Positions 50,257 through 59,935 of a stretch of 64,000 nt of DNA are shown one piece after another. Positions within the stretch are counted from its first letter, which is position 1, and each line of letters opens with the position of its first letter. Location of the stretch: NCBI RefSeq assembly GCF_011398925.1, contig NZ_AP022842.1, positions 2,406,001-2,470,000 of the forward strand. Reading direction: 5' to 3'. The position numbers and the translations under genes are program-made. The notes under the pieces were generated by a model, which had not been told where the DNA came from, did no database searches, and saw only the letters and a program-made list of their open reading frames with translations. This DNA comes from Bacillus sp. KH172YL63 (GTDB taxonomy: Bacteria; Bacillota; Bacilli; Bacillales; Bacillaceae_B).

Positions 50257-51261
50257 TCAATTCACCGGCTTTTCTAGCAACCGGAAATCTATTTCACTCC
50301 TGGAAACATGAAGTCTTGCTCTTATCCCATTGGGAAGGATGAACATCGGATCGGTATGACCGAAATCCATGTCTGTAACGATCGGAATGTCATATCCTTC
50401 TGTCACTCTTTTCAGCATCTCTCCCAGCTGGTTGTCCTGAAAGCCTACATTCTCATGAAAACGGCCAATTACCAGGCCGTTGATTTTGCCGTAAATACCC
50501 ATATGCCGAAGCTGGGTCAGGTACCGATCAATGGATGACGGCGTTTCGTCGGGGTCATCCTCAATACACAGGATCGCTCCCTCCAAATCAGGAAAATACG
50601 GTGTGGCTGAAAGAAGCAGCATCGTCCCTACATTGGCCGCAACGATGTTTCCTTCACCCATCCCTGCTCTCACTGCCTGAGGGCCTTTATTATCCAGCTG
50701 CTCCCTTGCACGATTGTCTTCTTCATCCCACCACAAGTGTTCCATGACATGGGATGCAGACGGCATATAAACCACCTTTTCCCCTTCCATGAGTGTTCGA
50801 ATGATATGCTCCTTTGTATAAGGGATAAGCCCGCCCCATTCACCGTATTGGGGAAGGACGGCCGGGCCCAGATAGGTCGTCATGCCGGTCATGCGGTGTA
50901 TGGCCAGATGAAGGGCAGTGATGTCACTGTACCCGAGGAGAATCTTAGGATGATTCCTGATGAAATTGTAGTCGAGATGTTCAAGAAGCTGATGGGAACA
51001 TGTTCCACCAATCGTCGTGATGATTGCCTTCACTTCTTCGTCCGCAAAAAGTCCATGAAGATCATCCACCCTTTCCTCCACAGTACCCGCCATATACTCA
51101 TTGATTTTCAACGTATTTGGTGCTGTCTTCACCTTAAATCCAAGGCTTTTCAGTTCTTCTATTCCTCTATTCAGTCTCTTCGGACAATGACCGGCGACCG
51201 GGGAAGAAGGAGAACAGATGCCGATGATGTCACCTTCTTGTAATCTTGCAGGTATGATCAT
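50257..51261 (-). CDS. S66 family LD-carboxypeptidase (LdcA/MccF-like), 334 aa
   Basis: The S66 nucleophile is S112 in LLGYSDITALHLA, the glutamate is probably in GAILCIEDDPDE and the histidine in DMDFGHTDPMFILPNG, together the Ser-Glu-His triad of LD-carboxypeptidases and MccF. MIIPARLQEGDIIGICSPSSPV is the normal start. The enzyme either trims the terminal D-Ala from murein tetrapeptides during wall recycling or cleaves toxic peptidyl nucleotides (MccF). The context does not decide. Monocistronic. Confidence 0.85.
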   Translation of the reverse strand: MIIPARLQEGDIIGICSPSSPVAGHCPKRLNRGIEELKSLGFKVKTAPNTLKINEYMAGTVEERVDDLHGLFADEEVKAIITTIGGTCSHQLLEHLDYNFIRNHPKILLGYSDITALHLAIHRMTGMTTYLGPAVLPQYGEWGGLIPYTKEHIIRTLMEGEKVVYMPSASHVMEHLWWDEEDNRAREQLDNKGPQAVRAGMGEGNIVAANVGTMLLLSATPYFPDLEGAILCIEDDPDETPSSIDRYLTQLRHMGIYGKINGLVIGRFHENVGFQDNQLGEMLKRVTEGYDIPIVTDMDFGHTDPMFILPNGIRARLHVSRSEIDFRLLEKPVN

Positions 51262-51340
51262 ATCTAATGCCTCTCTGTCATTATGTATTATATTGTCAGA
51301 TTAATAGAAAAAGTTGTAAATTTCAACCTGAAATACACAT

Positions 51341-51368
51341 AAAAAGCCGGCCCCATTGGACCGGCTCT
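51341..51368 (-). terminator. Terminator after the small lipoprotein gene
   Basis: AGCCGG at 51345-51350 pairs with CCGGCT at 51361-51366, with five A's before it reading as a U-tract on minus. Confidence 0.75.
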
Positions 51369-51373
51369 GTTTT

Positions 51374-51529
51374 TCACTCTTCCGTATCGCTTTCTTCGGT
51401 GTTGCTTTCTTCATCCATGTTTTCTTCCGTACCCGTATCCTCTTCCGTGTCACTGCTGCATCCGGCTGCAAATGTTACTACTGATAGAGCTGTCATCAAC
51501 ATTAATAACCACTTTTTCATGTTTTTCAT
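51374..51529 (-). CDS. Small acidic lipoprotein, 51 aa
   Basis: CAGGAGG lies before the ATG at 51529. The product has a signal peptide of about 23 residues with lipobox FAAGC (C24), then a tail composed nearly only of Glu, Asp, Ser, Thr and Asn (SSDTEEDTGTEENMDEESN). It would be a very acidic peptide tethered to the membrane surface. No family recognised; it has its own terminator. Too short for long-frame searches. Confidence 0.65.
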   Translation of the reverse strand: MKNMKKWLLMLMTALSVVTFAAGCSSDTEEDTGTEENMDEESNTEESDTEE

Positions 51530-51706
51530 TTTGATAGCCTCCTGTTATGATGCTTTTGTTCAACTACATCTCTATCATACTGATTATTCATTGAAAAAGA
51601 AGGCTATTTACCTGTATTTTACATACTCTTATCATTCGTTCATGATTCCCCGCATCTCTTTACAAGTGATACTCACTTTGACCATTAAGGCTACGATCCG
51701 TTGGCT

Positions 51707-52498
51707 TTATGAGTTCATCGTACTGGCTTTTGATGCGGAGATCAATTCCTTGATTTCCTCTACAGCTTCATTCTGGATCAGGTCGATGATTTTACTCCCG
51801 ACGACTACCCCGTCACAGCTTTTGGCCATATTGCGCACGTGCTCTGGAGTCGAGATGCCAAACCCTGCAAGGACAGGAACCTGACAGTTATTTTTCAATT
51901 TGAGGAGATGATCCGATATATTCTCCCCGAAGCCTTCTCTCGTTCCGGTCGTACCATTAATCGTCACCGCATAGAGGAACCCTTCAGTCACTGATGCCAA
52001 CTCTCTGATCCTGTCTTCCGGACTGGTCAGGGTGGCCAGCTGTACGACTGCAATGCCATTGGCGTTGGACGGTTCCTTGATTAAATCATGGTGCTCGAGC
52101 GGAAGATCAGGAATGATCACACCATCCACACCGGCTTTACTGCATTGTTCAAAGAACCGTTTTATGCCAAATTTGTACACTGGATTCATATAGGTCATGA
52201 ACACCAGAGGAATCCCGATTTCACTTCTTATTTCCTTCAGGGTTTCAAACACCTTCTGCAAGGTTGTGCCTGATTTCAGAGCACGTTTTCCCGCTTCCTG
52301 AATGGTGGGACCGTCTGCAACGGGATCTGAAAATGGAATGCCGACTTCGATTGCAGTCGCACCACTGTCTTCAAGCATTTTCAACGTTGGCAGTAACGCA
52401 TCCATCCCTCCGTCACCTGCCATGACATAAGGAATGAATAATTTATTCCCCTGGTTTAGTTCTGCCTGGAATGTTTGATCGAGGAATTGCTTACCCAT
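51707..52498 (-). CDS. trpA: Tryptophan synthase alpha chain
   Basis: Cleaves indole-3-glycerol phosphate and passes indole to TrpB. The catalytic residues lie in [21 protein letters not shown] (Glu near 48 and Asp near 58) and the phosphate loop GFGIST near residue 215. Length 263 is normal. The ATG at 52498 overlaps the trpB stop by eight bases. It is the last gene of the trpEGDCFBA operon; I see no strong terminator directly behind it. Confidence 0.96.
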   Translation of the reverse strand: MGKQFLDQTFQAELNQGNKLFIPYVMAGDGGMDALLPTLKMLEDSGATAIEVGIPFSDPVADGPTIQEAGKRALKSGTTLQKVFETLKEIRSEIGIPLVFMTYMNPVYKFGIKRFFEQCSKAGVDGVIIPDLPLEHHDLIKEPSNANGIAVVQLATLTSPEDRIRELASVTEGFLYAVTINGTTGTREGFGENISDHLLKLKNNCQVPVLAGFGISTPEHVRNMAKSCDGVVVGSKIIDLIQNEAVEEIKELISASKASTMNS

Positions 52499-53696
52499 GC
52501 TGATTACCTCCCAATCGTTCTTTTACTTGCTCGACGTCTTTATCTCCCCTGCCGGACAGACAAATCACCACTGACTCATCCTTGTCCATGTCTGATGCTA
52601 ATTTCACAGCATAGGCGACAGCATGGGAACTTTCGAGTGCTGGGATGATTCCTTCAGTTCGGGACAATAACTTGAAAGCTTCCAGGGCTTCCTCATCTGT
52701 TATTGAGGTATACCGGACTCTGTCGATTTCTTTCAGATAGCTGTGCTCCGGCCCAACGCCCGGATAGTCGAGTCCGGCAGAGATTGAATGGGCTTCCTGG
52801 ATCTGACCTTCATCATTTTGGAGCAGATACATCATACTCCCATGAAGGACACCAACCGATCCTTTTGTTAAAGTGGCTGCATGTTTGTCAGTATCTACGC
52901 CGCTCCCCGCTGCTTCTACACCATACAGTTCAACTGTCTCATCCTCGATGAACGGATGGAACATCCCTATGGCATTGCTTCCTCCGCCTATGCAAGCAAC
53001 GATTGCTTGAGGCAGACGCTGTTCTTTTTCCATGAATTGTTCTTTCGTTTCCTTTCCTATCACGCTTTGAAAATCCCGGACCATTTTCGGGAAAGGGTGC
53101 GGCCCCAATACGGATCCGATGATATAATGGGTATCCTCTACATTGGCAACCCAGTAACGCAGCGCCTCATTGACGGCATCCTTCAGTGTCGCACTTCCCT
53201 GTTTAACACCGACAACCTTGGCACCGAGCAATTCCATACGGAACACGTTGAGTTTCTGCCTCCTGATATCCTCTTCCCCCATAAAGATTACACATTCGAG
53301 ATTCAACAGTGCACAGACGGTTGCCGTTGCCACCCCGTGCTGACCGGCCCCTGTTTCGGCCACGATTTTTCTTTTACCCATCCGTTCAGCAAGAAGTGCC
53401 TGGCCGATTGTATTATTGATTTTATGGGCTCCCGTATGATTAAGATCTTCTCGCTTTAAATAAATTTTGGCCCCGCCTACCTGTTTGCTTAAATTCTCCG
53501 CGAAATAGAGTGGATTTTCCCTGCCGACATAATCTTTCAAATAGCTTTGAAGCTTAGCCTGAAATGCTTCATCCTTTGAAGCTTCATCGTATGCAGCTTC
53601 TAATTCCTGAACGGCTTTCATTAAAGATTCAGGAACAAACCTTCCTCCAAATTCACCGAATAATCCTTTTTGATCTGGCTGTGCATATACCATCAT
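52491..53696 (-). CDS. trpB: Tryptophan synthase beta chain
   Basis: The PLP-dependent subunit joins indole and serine to tryptophan. The PLP lysine lies in [13 protein letters not shown] near residue 91 and the phosphate-binding loop is [10 protein letters not shown]. It begins [13 protein letters not shown], the family opening. Length 401, normal for TrpB1. GGAGGAGTT precedes ATGATG at 53696. Follows trpF after 22 bases. Confidence 0.97.
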   Translation of the reverse strand: MMVYAQPDQKGLFGEFGGRFVPESLMKAVQELEAAYDEASKDEAFQAKLQSYLKDYVGRENPLYFAENLSKQVGGAKIYLKREDLNHTGAHKINNTIGQALLAERMGKRKIVAETGAGQHGVATATVCALLNLECVIFMGEEDIRRQKLNVFRMELLGAKVVGVKQGSATLKDAVNEALRYWVANVEDTHYIIGSVLGPHPFPKMVRDFQSVIGKETKEQFMEKEQRLPQAIVACIGGGSNAIGMFHPFIEDETVELYGVEAAGSGVDTDKHAATLTKGSVGVLHGSMMYLLQNDEGQIQEAHSISAGLDYPGVGPEHSYLKEIDRVRYTSITDEEALEAFKLLSRTEGIIPALESSHAVAYAVKLASDMDKDESVVICLSGRGDKDVEQVKERLGGNQHG

Positions 53697-53718
53697 AACT
53701 CCTCCATTCTCACATTTT

Positions 53719-54327
53719 TCATTTAACTGCCTTCACTTCTGAGATGAACGATCCTATCTTTAAAATATCCTTTTTCCCATCCGTCTCTACGCCGCTTGAT
53801 ACGTCCACCATATAGGGACGGACCTTCAGGATGGCTTCCCTGACATTGGCAGGATTCAATCCCCCTGCAAGGATCAATTGTTGCGGAAGGCGGGTGCCTT
53901 CCATGTAGTCCCAGTTAAACGTGGTTCCATTGCCCCCACGGTAGGGTCCCTTCCCACTGTCGACCAGGACCATTTCACTTTGATACTTTTCAATCCCGAA
54001 AAGATCCTGCTTTTCCTTTATGGAAACCGCCTTGAAATAAGGGATATCCAGACTTTCACAAAATGAGGGAGACTCGTCACCATGAAGCTGGACATAATCG
54101 AGATTCACTCGCTGAAATATCTCTTTCAAATTCTCCCGGGACTCATTCACAAAGACGCCGATTTTGATTAAGTGGGAGGGAAGTGCAGCACAAATCTCTG
54201 CAGCCTTTTCCACCTCGATCTTCCGTTTGCTAGGCGCAAACACAAACCCCAGGGCATCCGCCCCCGCATCCACTGCAAAGTGCGCTTCTGCCTCCCTTGT
54301 GATGCCACAAATCTTGACCTTCGTCAT
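53719..54327 (-). CDS. trpF: Phosphoribosylanthranilate isomerase
   Basis: Amadori rearrangement of phosphoribosylanthranilate. [26 protein letters not shown] at the start includes the catalytic cysteine, and the aspartate is in the [10 protein letters not shown] region; [13 protein letters not shown] is the phosphate-binding end. The 202-residue length is usual. The start overlaps the trpC stop in ATGA, so the genes are coupled. Confidence 0.95.
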   Translation of the reverse strand: MTKVKICGITREAEAHFAVDAGADALGFVFAPSKRKIEVEKAAEICAALPSHLIKIGVFVNESRENLKEIFQRVNLDYVQLHGDESPSFCESLDIPYFKAVSIKEKQDLFGIEKYQSEMVLVDSGKGPYRGGNGTTFNWDYMEGTRLPQQLILAGGLNPANVREAILKVRPYMVDVSSGVETDGKKDILKIGSFISEVKAVK

Positions 54328-55112
54328 CGTGTCACGTCTTTTCTTACCTGCAGGGATGCAAGGGTTTCTGCAGTGTTTTCACTTCTCATCAATGTCTCCC
54401 CTACAAGCACGCCGCTTGCTCCTGCATTGATTGCCTGCTGGCAGTCTTCCGGATTTTTGATTCCACTTTCACTGATCAGGACAACGTCCCGCCCCTGGAT
54501 CATAGCTCCGAGTTTTTCAGTAATCCCAAGATCCACCTCAAAGGTTTTCAGGTTCCGGTTATTGATCCCGATGATCGACGCCCCGACGTTTAATGCTTCC
54601 TTCATTTCTTCTTCATCATGAACCTCCACCAGCACTTCGAGTCCCCGTGACGTCGCATATTGATATAATTCTTTCAATCTATGTGATGATAATGCCGCTA
54701 CGATTAACAGGATGACATTCGCTCCTGCATCAGAGGCACGATCAATCTGGATTTCATCGATGATAAAGTCTTTACAAAGAATCGGTATCGATACCTCACG
54801 CCGTACGTATGCAAGATCCTCCATCTTCCCCTTGAAAAAAGGTGTATCGGTCAGGACAGAAACAGCGCATGCTCCTGCTTTCTCATACATACGAGCTTGT
54901 GCCACCGGGTCGACGTCTGTACGGATATCCCCTTTCGATGGTGACGCCCGTTTCATTTCAGCGATCACCTGCAGTGATGTAGCCGATCGTAAAGATTCAT
55001 ATAATGAACCGGATGCGTTTCCTTTCAAATGATAGGCTTCAAATCCGTGTTGTTTTAATGTGTTCACTTCTTCTTTCTTTTTTTCGATGATTGTATCTAA
55101 TATCGTAGACAA
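54324..55112 (-). CDS. trpC: Indole-3-glycerol-phosphate synthase
   Basis: Ring closure to indole-3-glycerol phosphate. Family motifs: VIAEMKRASPSKGDIR, VLTDTPFFKG, LCKDFIIDEIQI, IGINNRNLKTFEVDL, and VLVGETLMRS. Length 262. It begins at a TTG at 55112, right after the trpD stop, with AGGTGATC upstream. The use of a rare start may keep it lower than the neighbours, or it relies on coupling to trpD. Confidence 0.95.
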   Translation of the reverse strand: MSTILDTIIEKKKEEVNTLKQHGFEAYHLKGNASGSLYESLRSATSLQVIAEMKRASPSKGDIRTDVDPVAQARMYEKAGACAVSVLTDTPFFKGKMEDLAYVRREVSIPILCKDFIIDEIQIDRASDAGANVILLIVAALSSHRLKELYQYATSRGLEVLVEVHDEEEMKEALNVGASIIGINNRNLKTFEVDLGITEKLGAMIQGRDVVLISESGIKNPEDCQQAINAGASGVLVGETLMRSENTAETLASLQVRKDVTR

Positions 55113-56138
55113 TCAGATCACCTGCTTTCGTCTTTGTTGGCTGTAATTCACAAGTGCATCCAGTGCAGCAGCAGCAGAGCCGCTCTTGATGCTTTCCCTG
55201 GCAAGCTTTACACCTTCTGCAATGGTGGATGCTTTTCCGTGTGCGAATAATGCAATGCCTGCATTGAACAGGACCGTATCGGTGTGGGCACCTTCCTTCC
55301 CCTTAAGCACATCTTTCAAAATGCCGGCGTTTTCCCGTGCCTCTCCACCCCGGATATCTTCCATCGGGTAAGCTGGCAGACCGACGTCCTCGCCTGATAA
55401 GGTGAAAGAAGAGATGTGTCCATTATCCAAGAGAACAAGATGATTTTCACCGGCGAGGGAAGCTTCATCCATGTAGTTGGCCCCGTTCAGCACGATTGCC
55501 CGCTTTCTTCCCAGTTCATGAAGCACTTGTGCCATCGTTTCTAATTTATCCCGTTTATAGACACCGACGAGCTGGGTTTCCAATTTCACAGGGTTCGTTA
55601 GTGGTCCGATCAGATTAAAGATGGTCGGGATCTTCAATTCCCTTCGAACTTTCATGATTTTCTTCAGACCCGCGTGAACGTGGGGTGCATATAAAAAGGC
55701 GATATTGGTTTCTTCGAGGAGATTTCCCACTTCCTCCGCCCCGAAATCCAGGGAAACGCCCAGATGCTCCAACACATCTGCACTACCAGTTTTACTGGAG
55801 ATGCTTCTATTTCCATGCTTCGCGACTTTCACCCCTGCCCCGGCGAGGACGAATGCGCTTGTCGTACTGATGTTGAAGCTCTGAGAGCCGTCTCCGCCGG
55901 TCCCGCAGTTATCGAGTACACCAGCGACTGTGCTTTTGATCGGAAGTGCATTCTCCCTCAACACTTCTACAAGGGCCGTCATTTCCTCAACGGTTTCACC
56001 TTTTGTTTTTAATAACGTCAGGAAACAGGCGATCTGACTTTCTGTTGTTTCATCCAGGAATAATGCCTGAACGGCTCTTCTCATCTCTTCTCTCTCCAGC
56101 GAACGCCCTTCAGATAATGCTTGCAGATAGGTTTTCAC
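55113..56138 (-). CDS. trpD: Anthranilate phosphoribosyltransferase
   Basis: Adds phosphoribose from PRPP to anthranilate. The PRPP site is DNCGTGGDGSQSFNIST near residue 78, with KHGNRSISSKTGSADVLE after it. The GTG at 56138 follows AAAGGGGAATATCC. It overlaps trpG by 29 bases, which is long and indicates tight coupling. Length 341 is normal. Confidence 0.96.
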   Translation of the reverse strand: MKTYLQALSEGRSLEREEMRRAVQALFLDETTESQIACFLTLLKTKGETVEEMTALVEVLRENALPIKSTVAGVLDNCGTGGDGSQSFNISTTSAFVLAGAGVKVAKHGNRSISSKTGSADVLEHLGVSLDFGAEEVGNLLEETNIAFLYAPHVHAGLKKIMKVRRELKIPTIFNLIGPLTNPVKLETQLVGVYKRDKLETMAQVLHELGRKRAIVLNGANYMDEASLAGENHLVLLDNGHISSFTLSGEDVGLPAYPMEDIRGGEARENAGILKDVLKGKEGAHTDTVLFNAGIALFAHGKASTIAEGVKLARESIKSGSAAAALDALVNYSQQRRKQVI

Positions 56139-56721
56139 GGATATTCCCCTTTCTCGTCTCGGCTAAAAAGTTTTGAATGATTTTCTTCCCTGTTACCGTC
56201 CCGATTGATTCAGGATGAAATTGGACCCCGAATAGGGGAAACTTCATATGTTTCAAAGCCATGATTTCTCCGTCATCCATTGAATGGGCAACTGCCTCTA
56301 AAGGCGGCGGCAGCGTTCCTTTCTTGATCACCAGTGAGTGATACCTCATCACTTCAAGGGGTTGGGAAAGGTATTGAAAGACTCCGTTGCCGTCGTGCTT
56401 AATGAGGGATGTTTTCCCGTGCATGACGTTCCCGGCAATTTCAATCGTTGCCCCAAAAGCTGCCCCGATCGCCTGATGACCCAAACATACGCCGAGAATC
56501 GGCACACTAGCGTGAAGATTCTGGATAATAGAAGTGCAAATACCCGCATTTTCCGGTTTACCTGGCCCCGGTGAAAGGATGATCGCTGAAGGATTCATTT
56601 CCTTCACTTCCTCCAGTGAAATCGCATCATTCCGACGGACGGTGACCTCTTCCCCGAGTTCTTCGATATATTGATACAAGTTATACGTAAAAGAATCATA
56701 GTTATCTATGAGTAAAATCAT
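56110..56721 (-). CDS. trpG: Anthranilate synthase component II (glutamine amidotransferase)
   Basis: Supplies ammonia from glutamine to TrpE. The class I amidotransferase triad is in GVCLGHQAIG (Cys near 79) and FHPESIGT (His and Glu near 169-171). Starts MILLIDNYDSFTYNLYQYIEELGEEV. In B. subtilis the amidotransferase is shared with folate synthesis and lies outside the trp operon; here it is inside. It may still serve PabB. ATGA overlap with trpE. Confidence 0.95.
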   Translation of the reverse strand: MILLIDNYDSFTYNLYQYIEELGEEVTVRRNDAISLEEVKEMNPSAIILSPGPGKPENAGICTSIIQNLHASVPILGVCLGHQAIGAAFGATIEIAGNVMHGKTSLIKHDGNGVFQYLSQPLEVMRYHSLVIKKGTLPPPLEAVAHSMDDGEIMALKHMKFPLFGVQFHPESIGTVTGKKIIQNFLAETRKGNIRENLSASII

Positions 56722-58112
56722 CCTCTTACCTCCAATAAAGATTTTGCTTTATTCAATGTTTCTTCATACTCACTTTCAGGGTTGGAATCATATACAATCC
56801 CTGCTCCTGCCTGGACATTGGCCACTCCGTCCTTTAAGACCATCGTCCTGATCGCCAGTGCGAAATCGAGATTGCCATTTACCCCGATATATCCTACAGC
56901 ACCGGAATAAACGCCCCGCTTTACGCTCTCCAGCTCATTGATGATCTGCATCGCCCTGATCTTCGGCGCGCCGCTGACCGTCCCTGCCGGCAGACAGCTT
57001 GTTAATGCTTCAAGGGGGGTGACTTCTTCCTTCAGCTTTCCTTTTACCTCAGACACGATGTGCATGACGTATTTATACCTCTCGATGGTTAAGTACTTTG
57101 ATAAATAAATGGAGCCGATCTCACAGATCCTGCCAAGGTCATTTCTCCCTAAGTCAACGAGCATCCGGTGTTCGGCGATCTCCTTCTCATCAGCGAGCAA
57201 TTCATTCTCAAGCTCGCGATCTTCCGCTGCCGTTTTCCCCCTCGGTCTCGTTCCTGCAATCGGGTTCGTCGTAATCTCGTCGCCCTGGACTTTCAGCAAA
57301 CTTTCCGGGGAAGCTCCCAAAACAATATAGTCTTCAAAATCGATGAAGAACATATAGGGAGATGGGTTGGATTTACGTAAGCTCCGATAAAAGGAAAACG
57401 GATCTCCTGTAAAGGACGCCTGCAATCTTTGAGAGAGAACCACTTGGAAGATTTCACCTTCTTTAATGGATTGCTTCGCCCTTTCCACCTTTTCCATGAA
57501 CTGATGTTTCGTTGTCTGCTGGTCAAATGAAAGTTTCTCCAGCTTCTCTTTATGAGTGTGCAGATAGACATCTGTCAATTCTGCCTCGATTTCCAACACT
57601 CTTTCTTCAAGATCGCCGCAACCCTCACCGGTCCAATCGTCCATGACGACGATAAATACTTTATGTTCCAAATGATCGAAGACGATCACCTTTTCATAAA
57701 ACATCAGATGAATATCCGGCATTTCCAATTCATCATGAGGCGTCCTGCCTATATCCTCATATTGCCTGATCACATCATATCCAAGATATCCGATTCCCCC
57801 TCCTGCAAATGGAAACGGGGCATCGTGCATTTGTTCTTTCGGGATCAGGTTTTGAATCATGTCGATCGGATTCCCCACCTGCTCTTCAACTTGGCCTGAA
57901 GAAGTCTTTTTGAACTGCACGGTATTTCCGTAAGCCCTGCATTCTAGAAAAGGATCGCTTCCTACAAAGGAATACCGGCCTGATTGTTCATGTTTCAGTG
58001 AGCTCTCAAGAAGGAATTTCTTCTTTCCCTTCAATGACTGATAAAGAGATATTGGCGTATACATATCCCCATTCATTTCTTTCACAATATAGTTCAATTT
58101 CATCTGTTTCAT
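56718..58112 (-). CDS. trpE: Anthranilate synthase component I
   Basis: Converts chorismate to anthranilate. The tryptophan feedback site is suggested by LLESSLKHEQSGRYS near residue 35, and the catalytic part contains PIAGTRPRGKTAAED, LVDLGRNDLGRI and GTVSGAPKIRAMQII. Length 464. The ATG at 58112 lies behind GGAGGCAAACACAAG. First gene of a seven-gene operon preceded by two T-boxes specific for tryptophan. Confidence 0.96.
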   Translation of the reverse strand: MKQMKLNYIVKEMNGDMYTPISLYQSLKGKKKFLLESSLKHEQSGRYSFVGSDPFLECRAYGNTVQFKKTSSGQVEEQVGNPIDMIQNLIPKEQMHDAPFPFAGGGIGYLGYDVIRQYEDIGRTPHDELEMPDIHLMFYEKVIVFDHLEHKVFIVVMDDWTGEGCGDLEERVLEIEAELTDVYLHTHKEKLEKLSFDQQTTKHQFMEKVERAKQSIKEGEIFQVVLSQRLQASFTGDPFSFYRSLRKSNPSPYMFFIDFEDYIVLGASPESLLKVQGDEITTNPIAGTRPRGKTAAEDRELENELLADEKEIAEHRMLVDLGRNDLGRICEIGSIYLSKYLTIERYKYVMHIVSEVKGKLKEEVTPLEALTSCLPAGTVSGAPKIRAMQIINELESVKRGVYSGAVGYIGVNGNLDFALAIRTMVLKDGVANVQAGAGIVYDSNPESEYEETLNKAKSLLEVRG

Positions 58113-58149
58113 CTTGTGTTTGCCTCCAGTTCGCTAATAAAAAATCAAT

Positions 58150-58432
58150 AAAAAAAGTCCCCTATGAACATAGAATGCTGTTCATAGAGGACGATGCTGA
58201 CCGCGGTGCCACCTCTGGTTGGGATATGTCGATATATCCCCTCTTCAAGTACAGGGTTTGTCACCCGATACTCTATCCCTGTAACGTGGGAAATCCGTAC
58301 AATCCTACTCTGTTTCAGATCATCTCTCATAAGTCCATTCCAGACAAGCTATCATGTTAAGGTCTCACTATCCTTAACTCCCTGTGATGCATCACTTGAA
58401 TGTACTCCTCTTATTCAACGATTTATTTCTAT
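58150..58432 (-). ncRNA. Tryptophan T-box riboswitch, promoter-distal copy
   Basis: On the minus strand the T-box AGAGGTGGCACCGCGG (58201-58216) is followed by a terminator stem (GTCC...CTATGAAC with GTTCATAG...GGAC, 58157-58192) and a U-tract. The specifier is TGG in GGAATGGACTT at 58335-58337. It lies directly before trpE and senses uncharged tRNA-Trp. Confidence 0.93.
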
Positions 58433-58486
58433 GAAATTATGTTTCACACACATTTATTGTTTGATGAAATCCCCTGGGATAATCAA

Positions 58487-58770
58487 TAAAAAAAGGGCAT
58501 CCCGATCCATTTACATCATGTAAAGGACGAGATACCCGTGGTGCCACCTTTGTTGACTGCCGCTGCAGTCCACTCAATCGTATCGAAGCAAAAAGCTTGA
58601 ATACGCGTCTTTTGTAACGATAAGACATTCGCCAAAGCCTACTCCATTTTGTTTCGGTTTGGAAGCTCGGAAGTCCATTCGCTGACATCGCCCAAACCAG
58701 TTCTCACCAACCACTGGCTCTCTAAAAGTGTCGATTTCAGTTACTACTCTTCGTCAAAGCTGTTCGCTCA
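58487..58770 (-). ncRNA. Tryptophan T-box riboswitch, promoter-proximal copy
   Basis: The minus strand has T-box AAAGGTGGCACCACGGG (58535-58551), a terminator with GGGTATCTCGTCC against GGATCGGGATGCCC (with wobble pairs) and a U-tract (58487-58494). The specifier TGG lies in CGAATGGACTT at 58675-58677. Two T-boxes in series require read-through at both, giving a sharper response to tRNA-Trp charging. Confidence 0.93.
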
Positions 58771-58785
58771 TTTAATTAATTGTTT

Positions 58786-58817
58786 ATTATACTAATAGCT
58801 TTTCTTTAAAGTGTCAA
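58786..58817 (-). promoter_or_regulatory. trp operon promoter
   Basis: On minus, TTGACA (58812-58817) is a perfect -35. The -10 is TAGTAT (58789-58794) at 17 bases spacing, or TATAAT (58786-58791) at 20. It lies just after the GNAT gene. Confidence 0.75.
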
Positions 58818-58837
58818 CCACTTTCCCATAAATTTTA

Positions 58838-59701
58838 TCATTTTTCTTTCAAGGCAAGCATCATAGAATCACAAACCGGTTTATAGCCGATCTCCATGTA
58901 GATTTTATTCGATGTTGGGTTTTCAAGGTCGGTATAGAGCGTGCAGAAGGAATGCTCCTTCAACAAAAGACGGCTCAGATCAGCCACGACTGATGATGCA
59001 TACCCTTTTTTCCTGTATTCAGGAGGGGTATAGACAAAATTAACTGTAATGCCGTTCTCGGTCTTCCTCGCTCCCCGTGCCATCGAAACAGGCCTGCCGT
59101 CCACTTCCCATAAACATACATACTTTTCATTCTCAATCATATCCCGTGCTCTATCAAGAGCCTCTTCCTGAGAAAGGGGCAAACCCCCCGTCCTGTCAAC
59201 AAAATCCATGATCCAACGGGCAAGGAGGGCTTCGTGCCCTTTCCCGGCAGAGACCATCTTCCCGTCACTCATCGGGATATCATTTACTTCCTCGAGCTTA
59301 TATACACGCTGATTCATTTTCACATCATAGCTGCTGCCGGTGAGTTTGCACCAGCAATCGGCAAGTTGAAGGGTCGTCTCCTTTTCACCGAGGAAGCCGG
59401 GAAAAACAATGCCTTCATTTTCACAAAATCGATGTAACTCTGTAATAATTTCCTGAATGTCCTCTTTTTTCACCTGAAGTGTACTCACAAGATAATGGGG
59501 AGGCGTCATGATGAACGTACCGACCACGTCGCCTCTCACATCCTGAACTGAAAGCAACAGTCTTTCCTTATATTTATCGCTTGTTAAGATTGTATTCAGC
59601 AAGCCCAATGGCAAATTATTTGCGGCTTCCTGTTCCATCAGTTTCCCATGTACTGCTGCATGAAATTCATGAACATCCCTATATTGTTTTAATATATACA
59701 T
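58838..59701 (-). CDS. GNAT family N-acetyltransferase, 287 aa
   Basis: The C-terminal GNAT domain (about residues 150-287) has motif A in TVNFVYTPPEYRKKGYASSVVADLSRLLL and motif B in TLYTDLENPTSNKIYMEIGYKPV. The N-terminal 140 residues are a degenerate GNAT-like half (VHGKLMEQEAANNLPLGLL), as in YkkB-type and similar Bacillus proteins. Substrate unknown. GGGGTGATGG precedes the ATG at 59701. The gene ends just before the trp promoter with no obvious terminator. Confidence 0.85.
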   Translation of the reverse strand: MYILKQYRDVHEFHAAVHGKLMEQEAANNLPLGLLNTILTSDKYKERLLLSVQDVRGDVVGTFIMTPPHYLVSTLQVKKEDIQEIITELHRFCENEGIVFPGFLGEKETTLQLADCWCKLTGSSYDVKMNQRVYKLEEVNDIPMSDGKMVSAGKGHEALLARWIMDFVDRTGGLPLSQEEALDRARDMIENEKYVCLWEVDGRPVSMARGARKTENGITVNFVYTPPEYRKKGYASSVVADLSRLLLKEHSFCTLYTDLENPTSNKIYMEIGYKPVCDSMMLALKEK

Positions 59702-59842
59702 TCCATCACCCCATCCCAGAATTCGACATTTATCCAGGAAAATCCTCCTTTTTACGAATGCACTCAGTTGGTGCTGTGCTTTTCAATTAGAATTTACTGA
59801 AAATGACCTGACAATCTTCAGGTGGCCCCTGTCCGGGAAATC

Positions 59843-59901
59843 AAAAAATCCGAATGGACCCGACCTTCACTCAAGAATGTCGAAACTTCATTCGGATTTT
59901 T
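59843..59901 (-). terminator. Terminator of the CCGAA family after panF
   Basis: AAAAAATCCGAATG at 59843-59856 pairs with CATTCGGATTTTT at 59889-59901, with inner CGACC/GTCG pairing. Confidence 0.85.
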
Positions 59902-59935
59902 CATTAACCGCGAGTATGCTTTTCACGGTGATCAG

